Assembly (NCBI GenBank): GCA_027029065.1
Contig: JALVGO010000287.1
Coordinates: 1-18,619, forward strand
Source of the DNA: Sulfurovum sp.
GTDB taxonomy: Bacteria > Campylobacterota > Campylobacteria > Campylobacterales > Sulfurovaceae
Direction: 5' to 3'
Length of the DNA: 18,619 nt
A model generated the notes under the pieces. That model made no database searches. It saw only the letters and a program-made list of their open reading frames with translations, and was not told the DNA's origin. Below, in pieces: positions 14,341 to 18,619 of this stretch. Position 1 is the stretch's first letter. Each line of letters starts with the position of its first letter. Made by a program: the position numbers and the translations under genes.

Positions 14341-15546
14341 ATGCATGAACACTTGGTCTTTCTTGGGATCAGCCTCGTTATTTTAGGCTACGGACTCTTC
14401 TCAAAACTCCTTTCAAAGTACAACATTTCAGGGCCTATGGTTTTCTCCGTTGTAGGGGTACTGCTCTCCCCTCTTGTGCTTGGTACACAACCCATCCATC
14501 TCAATGCAGAAGCGGTACAGGTGCTGGCTGAGATCACCCTGATCATCGTTCTTTTCAGCGATGCCGCCTCACTCGACCTCAAAGAACTCAAAGCACACTG
14601 GAAACTGCCTGTCAGGCTGCTCTTTGTCGCACTGCCTGTAACGATTGTCCTTGCAACACTGACAGGGATATGGTTTTTCCCAAACGAGTCGGTACTCTAT
14701 ATTCTGCTGTTGGCACTCATCCTTGCACCAACGGATGCGGCATTGGGAAAAGTGGTTGTCAGTGACACCCGCATCCCCTCAACTGTACGTAACACCATCA
14801 ATGTCGAAAGCGGGCTTAATGACGGTATTGTCTTTCCTGTACTGCTTACCGTACTTGCCATGATCAGTGCAGGCAGCGAAACAGCGCAAAGCGGGTGGGT
14901 GGGCTATATTGCACAGCAGATAAGCATCGGTGCGATTGCCGGTGCCGCTGTAGGGTATGCCGGTGCACGTGTCATGGTAAGAGCACTTCATAAAGGGTGG
15001 ATGGCACACCAGTACAGCAATCTTGCCCCTATAGCACTTGCGATCTTCTCTTTCTATTTTGCAGAACACTTTGGCGGCAATGGCTACATCGCCGCATTTT
15101 TCTCCGGGCTCTTTTTGGGCAACACCAGCAAACTGCTTCGCGAACATGTGGAGAATTTCGCTGAAAGTGAAGGCGAACTCTTCATCATGGTCTCTTTTTT
15201 GATTTTCGGGCTGGTATTTATCCCGGCAACCATCGGATACTGGAATCTAAAGGCACTTGGCTATGCTCTGCTGAGCCTGACATTTCTTCGTATGCTTCCT
15301 GTAGCACTTGCTTTTGGCTTCTATAAGATCAATCTTTCTACCCGCCTCTTTTACGGCTGGTTCGGACCAAGAGGCATCGCTTCGATCCTATACATACTTG
15401 TTGCCGTCCATCAGCTTCACGGTATAGAGGGGCATGAAGAGATCTTTGCTATCGCTTCCATCACAATTGTGCTGAGTATCTTCCTGCATGGGCTGAGTGC
15501 CCAGCCGCTTGCTGTTTTGTATGCAAAAAAGGTTTCCGACACTTAA
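14341..15546 (+). CDS. CPA1-type cation/proton antiporter (NhaP-like)
   Basis: A 401-residue polytopic inner-membrane protein of the monovalent cation:proton antiporter family (Na_H_Exchanger). Thirteen or so hydrophobic segments can be placed. The ion-site TD pair (Thr131-Asp132, in LAPTDAALGKVV) and the CPA1-type ND pair (Asn160-Asp161, in NVESGLNDGIVFP) are intact, and WFGPRGIASILY (340-351) is the conserved late helix with its Arg. There is no regulatory C-terminal domain such as TrkA-N. The ATG at 14341 follows the NodT stop by two bases; an earlier in-frame start would lie inside nodT and lacks membrane character. It is the only inner-membrane transporter of the efflux operon. Its stop overlaps that of the convergent kinase gene. 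Confidence 0.9.
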   Translation: MHEHLVFLGISLVILGYGLFSKLLSKYNISGPMVFSVVGVLLSPLVLGTQPIHLNAEAVQVLAEITLIIVLFSDAASLDLKELKAHWKLPVRLLFVALPVTIVLATLTGIWFFPNESVLYILLLALILAPTDAALGKVVVSDTRIPSTVRNTINVESGLNDGIVFPVLLTVLAMISAGSETAQSGWVGYIAQQISIGAIAGAAVGYAGARVMVRALHKGWMAHQYSNLAPIALAIFSFYFAEHFGGNGYIAAFFSGLFLGNTSKLLREHVENFAESEGELFIMVSFLIFGLVFIPATIGYWNLKALGYALLSLTFLRMLPVALAFGFYKINLSTRLFYGWFGPRGIASILYILVAVHQLHGIEGHEEIFAIASITIVLSIFLHGLSAQPLAVLYAKKVSDT

Positions 15547-17372
15547 GCCAGTGCGGCATCCTTCGGTAGTGACGGTACCATCACTTTAAAGCAGGCACCT
15601 TCGGAAGCATTGCAGACATACAGTTTTCCCATACAGTGCTCCTCTACAATCACTTTGCTCATATGCAGTCCAAGCCCGGTACCGTTTTTGTGCAGTTTTG
15701 TCGAAACGAACATGTCGAATATGCTATCCATCAGCATACCATCTATATCACCTGCATTATCCCGTACCTCGATTACATGCAAATCATCCTCACGGTAGGT
15801 ACGTATCCTTGCCGGCTGTTCAATTTTCCTCTCAAGCAAAACATCTTCCGCATTCTGAAGCAGATTGAGCACTACCTGGTTGAGTTCATTTCCGTATGTA
15901 TGCAATGGCTCACTGCATCCAAGATCGGTATAGAGTGAGATACCTTTGTTATAGACAGGTATTTTGACAATATCAAGTACCATTGAGACAATTTTGTCAC
16001 AGCTTGTCTCCTCTTTTTTCTTGTTTGGTCTGAAGAAATTCTTGAAATCATCCATCGTTTTGTTGAGATGGTCTGTATAGCGTTGAATCTTATGGGCATA
16101 GGCAAGCACCTCTTCTTTGTGCAGCATGTCACGTTCTGCTTTGACACCCATGGTTACTGCCGAAGTGGAGATCGCAGAGAGCGGCTGTTTCCACTGGTGT
16201 GCGATCATGCCGAGCATCTCACCCATCTGCGCAAGATGGTTCTGCCGCTGAAGCACCTCCTCTTTCTGCTTCTCATAGGTCAAATCCTGTATATTGGCGA
16301 CAATAATAATATCTTCATCCATCTTCTGAAACCCGAAATTGATCCGGATAGGGAATATCTCTCCGTTTTTTCGTACTGCTTCAAGCTCAAGATCCTTATG
16401 ACAGGCATATTTGCAGATACCGGTACGCAGGAAATGGGAAAGCCCTTCATTGTGTGCTGCAAGCAGGTGTGCAGGAATGATACCAGAAAGTGTATCACCG
16501 TGCAGCATCTCATCTTTGCTGTAACCAAACATCTGCTCCGCACTTTTGTTGAAAATGATCACTTCCTTCGTTCGGTTTAGTGCAATAATAGCATTGTTAC
16601 TTGCCTCAAGCACCAGTTCATTTTTGAGTTTTTCCTGTTTGATCTCATTTTTCTTTTTTTCAAGTTCTTCAATGGTAGCAAGCAGGCGTTCATGGTAGGA
16701 TTTGTCAATATAGAGCCCGCACTCCAGCTCTTTCATCTGTTTGATCAGTTTGTCAATATACGGTTTCTGTATGATCGACCCATGCTGTGGTGCAATAAGG
16801 TCAATATCAAGATGTTCTATACTGCTGAGGGCATAATTGAATATCTCTCTGCTTGGCATATATTCACTGTGAAACTGTTTCGCCTGTTCAAAGTAGTGCT
16901 CATCAGCATAAAACGACCATGATGCCTCTATCCCTCCGAAGATATCACCGGAAAAGAGTACTTTCCGGATTGGTTCATAGGTAACAAATGCACCTGGGGA
17001 GTGACAATAGGGCGTTGAGATAAATGTGATATGAAGTCCATTTTCTGTCTCCAGCCGCATATCATGTTTATCGACTTCATAGTAGGAAGAGCAAATACCA
17101 TAATGCTTGATCAGCGGGGTCATTCGTGAATGTGTGACAATTTGAAGATCATCACGCCCAATATTTTTTTCCAAAGCAGGTACCGCAGCGGCAAGGTCCG
17201 GGTCTTGGTGATGCAGTATAATATACTTGATATTGGAGAGTGCCGTAACCTGCTCAATTTTTGTTACCACATGAGCAAATTCCAGCATCGAACCGGGATC
17301 GATCAAGATCGATTCATCTCCGTTTTCAATTAGGTAGGGGTGACACTGAAACGGGTCATCCTGCATATACAT
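15543..17372 (-). CDS. Sensor histidine kinase with N-terminal diiron-type MBL (ODP-like) domain and PAS domain
   Basis: A 609-residue soluble hybrid. Residues 1-215 are a metallo-beta-lactamase fold of the flavodiiron/ODP type: HQDPD (His55, Asp57, Asp59), His124 in YCHSPG, Asp143 in FSGDIFGG and His197 in APQHGS are the expected metal ligands; the position of the last His in the classical H-x-E-x-D-H motif is Leu60. No flavodoxin domain follows. A coiled coil (about 225-255) leads to a PAS domain (250-365), then the dimerisation helix with phospho-acceptor His392 (AHQWKQPL), the N-box (Asn503/Asn507), the G1 box with Asp538 (DNAGD, unusual for DNGxG) and the G2 box GTGLGL (564-569). Likely an O2- or NO-sensing kinase; no response regulator is in the window. 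Coding-like sequence continues upstream of the first ATG to 17438, so the start is uncertain. It is last in the MlaD-PqiC operon. Confidence 0.85.
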   Translation of the reverse strand: MYMQDDPFQCHPYLIENGDESILIDPGSMLEFAHVVTKIEQVTALSNIKYIILHHQDPDLAAAVPALEKNIGRDDLQIVTHSRMTPLIKHYGICSSYYEVDKHDMRLETENGLHITFISTPYCHSPGAFVTYEPIRKVLFSGDIFGGIEASWSFYADEHYFEQAKQFHSEYMPSREIFNYALSSIEHLDIDLIAPQHGSIIQKPYIDKLIKQMKELECGLYIDKSYHERLLATIEELEKKKNEIKQEKLKNELVLEASNNAIIALNRTKEVIIFNKSAEQMFGYSKDEMLHGDTLSGIIPAHLLAAHNEGLSHFLRTGICKYACHKDLELEAVRKNGEIFPIRINFGFQKMDEDIIIVANIQDLTYEKQKEEVLQRQNHLAQMGEMLGMIAHQWKQPLSAISTSAVTMGVKAERDMLHKEEVLAYAHKIQRYTDHLNKTMDDFKNFFRPNKKKEETSCDKIVSMVLDIVKIPVYNKGISLYTDLGCSEPLHTYGNELNQVVLNLLQNAEDVLLERKIEQPARIRTYREDDLHVIEVRDNAGDIDGMLMDSIFDMFVSTKLHKNGTGLGLHMSKVIVEEHCMGKLYVCNASEGACFKVMVPSLPKDAALA

Positions 17373-17424
17373 ACCTACCCACCAGCTATGATTTTTATCT
17401 ATTAATGTTCTATTTTCAAATAGT

Positions 17425-18015
17425 CTATAGATATCCTTTTAGTTTTTTGGCAATATGTCTGCTCAGGCGTTCAAGCAGCCTGCTCTGTGCATCAACCATT
17501 GCATCGAGTGTCAGCGCCCCCTGCTCTTCAAGATGAATCTCTTCACCGGTGATGAGGCGGTTATTTTCAGGGTCTGCCAGACTCCAGCGCCCTTCAAAGA
17601 CAACATTTCCACTTTTTATATCGGCATCAAAACGCGCCACACTCAGATAGATACGGTAGTGCTCTTTAATCGGTTCTTCCCACGGTTTTGGCAAAAAAGA
17701 ATATTGCGGCAGCATTGCAGAGAGATTTTTTGAAAGAACTGCCTGAATATTTTTGTCAAACGCACCTGCCCAGCGCTCCTCCTCGTTGACATTCAATCTA
17801 CCAGAGGAAAGCCGCGTTACGATCTGCGGTTTATCAAGATATTCGGGAAGATCCACTTCGGCAATACCGATTACTTTTGTATGCAAACGGTGTGTCTGAG
17901 AGGTTTTTCCCTGCCCATTCTCAGGGTAAAGCTGGTAAAAGTTCGACTTGCTGCTGCATCCGGAGAAGATCATCATGGCAACAGCACTTATAAGCAGTAG
18001 ATATCGTTTTCTCAT
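17425..18015 (-). CDS. PqiC/YmbA-like ABC-transport auxiliary lipoprotein
   Basis: A 196-residue lipoprotein with signal peptide and lipobox FSGC (Cys20). The mature part opens with FYQLYP, typical of the YmbA/PqiC (ABC_trans_aux, COG3218) family, followed by VDLPEYLDKPQIVTR (about 54-68) and ERWAGAFDKNIQAVL (about 80-94). These proteins sit at the outer membrane and work with MCE proteins in phospholipid transport between membranes. The ATG directly follows the TAG of the upstream MCE gene, with AAAGGAAA inside that gene's end, so translation is coupled. The end of the gene overlaps the possible upstream extension of the kinase gene. Length is normal for the family. Confidence 0.87.
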   Translation of the reverse strand: MRKRYLLLISAVAMMIFSGCSSKSNFYQLYPENGQGKTSQTHRLHTKVIGIAEVDLPEYLDKPQIVTRLSSGRLNVNEEERWAGAFDKNIQAVLSKNLSAMLPQYSFLPKPWEEPIKEHYRIYLSVARFDADIKSGNVVFEGRWSLADPENNRLITGEEIHLEEQGALTLDAMVDAQSRLLERLSRHIAKKLKGYL

Positions 18016-18619
18016 CTATTTTCCTTTGATCAGTGATTCGGGATGACGTTCGAGATAGTCCGTCAAATGTTTGATCGATTTGGTCGTACGGGTCATCTCA
18101 TCGAGTAGTTTCAGCATTTTTCGGTTAATCTCCGCATTGGCATCAAGATAGTTCTTACGCGCACTGTTCATCAATGCATTGGTATCGTTGATCAGTTTGG
18201 AGAACTCGACAAAGGACTGGTTGACCTTTGGCAGTGTCTGGGTATCTATCTTCTCCATAGAGCTGTTAAGATGTGCACCGATCTCCTCAAACGGAATAGC
18301 CGAAATACGCTTCATCACCGTTTTAAAGTCGGTTTTCAGTGATGCCATCGTTGTCGGTACGGACGGAATGACATAGATGTTATACTCATGTCGGATCTTT
18401 GCAGGCGGTGCATCCGGATAGATGTTAAGGTCAATAAACTGTTCTCCGGTCAGCAGGTTGCCTGTCTGAAGCTGCGCACGCAACCCTTTTTCTACCAGTT
18501 TTTCAAAGATCGGAATATTAGCACTGTCTCCATTGTGTCTGTTACCGATTACATCAAAACGCTCCGGTTCGATCTTGATAAGGATCGGAATGTGGAACTC
18601 TGCTGTATTGGCATTACCT
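18016..18619 (-). CDS. MlaD/PqiB-type MCE protein, C-terminal part (gene continues off the right edge)
   Basis: An open minus-strand frame from the stop at 18016 to the window end, about 201 codons, with no start inside the window. The TTG at 18483 is internal: upstream codons remain open and read as conserved protein (IPILIKIEPERFDVIGN, then LVEKGLRAQLQTGNLLTG). The GLRAQLQTGNLLTGEQFIDL stretch matches the end of the PqiB/MlaD MCE domain with its pore-loop region. The tail (about the last 90 residues) is a long helix or coiled coil, as in single-MCE proteins that form a hexameric ring with a helical needle. Permease (MlaE-like) and ATPase (MlaF-like) genes are expected just upstream, outside the window. 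Confidence 0.85.
   Translation of the reverse strand, partial: GNANTAEFHIPILIKIEPERFDVIGNRHNGDSANIPIFEKLVEKGLRAQLQTGNLLTGEQFIDLNIYPDAPPAKIRHEYNIYVIPSVPTTMASLKTDFKTVMKRISAIPFEEIGAHLNSSMEKIDTQTLPKVNQSFVEFSKLINDTNALMNSARKNYLDANAEINRKMLKLLDEMTRTTKSIKHLTDYLERHPESLIKGK

Noticed and set aside
18481..18483. TTG as start of a short 155-residue protein
   Set aside because: The frame stays open to the window edge and the upstream residues are clearly MCE-family, so the codon is internal.

Overview
The window reads as chromosomal DNA from a free-living member of the Campylobacterota, most like Sulfurovum or Sulfurimonas. This is inferred from overall protein flavour, not from a search. Pointers are a saccharopine-dehydrogenase-like enzyme of the carboxyspermidine route, a sensor kinase with the AHQWKQPL-type H-box common in this phylum, compact operons, and promoters that show a clear TATAAT box but no obvious -35. 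GC is moderate, apart from one AT-rich gene. No stretch over 300 bases lacks a gene, and I see no CRISPR array, insertion sequence, integrase or rRNA.

Layout. Positions 1-127 hold two heptanucleotide tandem arrays of opposite polarity around a small palindrome, abutting the stop of a DedA-family membrane protein gene (minus). An AEC-family transporter (plus, possibly leaderless) follows. A large secreted Asp-box beta-propeller protein comes next (minus, AT-rich, possibly acquired). A plus-strand operon then encodes carboxyspermidine dehydrogenase, an ElyC/YdcF-like envelope protein and a DUF2461 protein. After a convergent gap with a third heptamer array come pgeF (minus), whose last codons lie in the array, and divergent rodA (plus), sharing overlapping -10 boxes. 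A CAT-anticodon tRNA follows rodA.

From 9655 to 15546 are two divergent envelope operons. The minus one encodes a DUF2092 periplasmic protein and a histidine-rich exported protein, ending at an intrinsic terminator. The plus one encodes a DUF3302 membrane protein, a HlyD/EmrA-type membrane fusion protein, a NodT-type outer-membrane lipoprotein and a CPA1-type cation/proton antiporter. It has two parts of a tripartite efflux system, but the antiporter is the only inner-membrane transporter.

From 15543 to the right edge, a minus-strand operon runs from beyond the window: a partial MlaD/PqiB-type MCE protein, a PqiC-like lipoprotein, and a sensor kinase with an N-terminal metallo-beta-lactamase domain resembling diiron O2/NO-binding domains, then PAS, then HisKA/HATPase. 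Its first ATG seems to lie downstream of conserved coding sequence. Its stop codon shares TTAA with the convergent antiporter gene.

Most worth following: the TRAGGNN heptamer family at minus-strand gene ends, the diiron-type kinase in a lipid-transport operon, and the efflux operon with an antiporter in the pump position.
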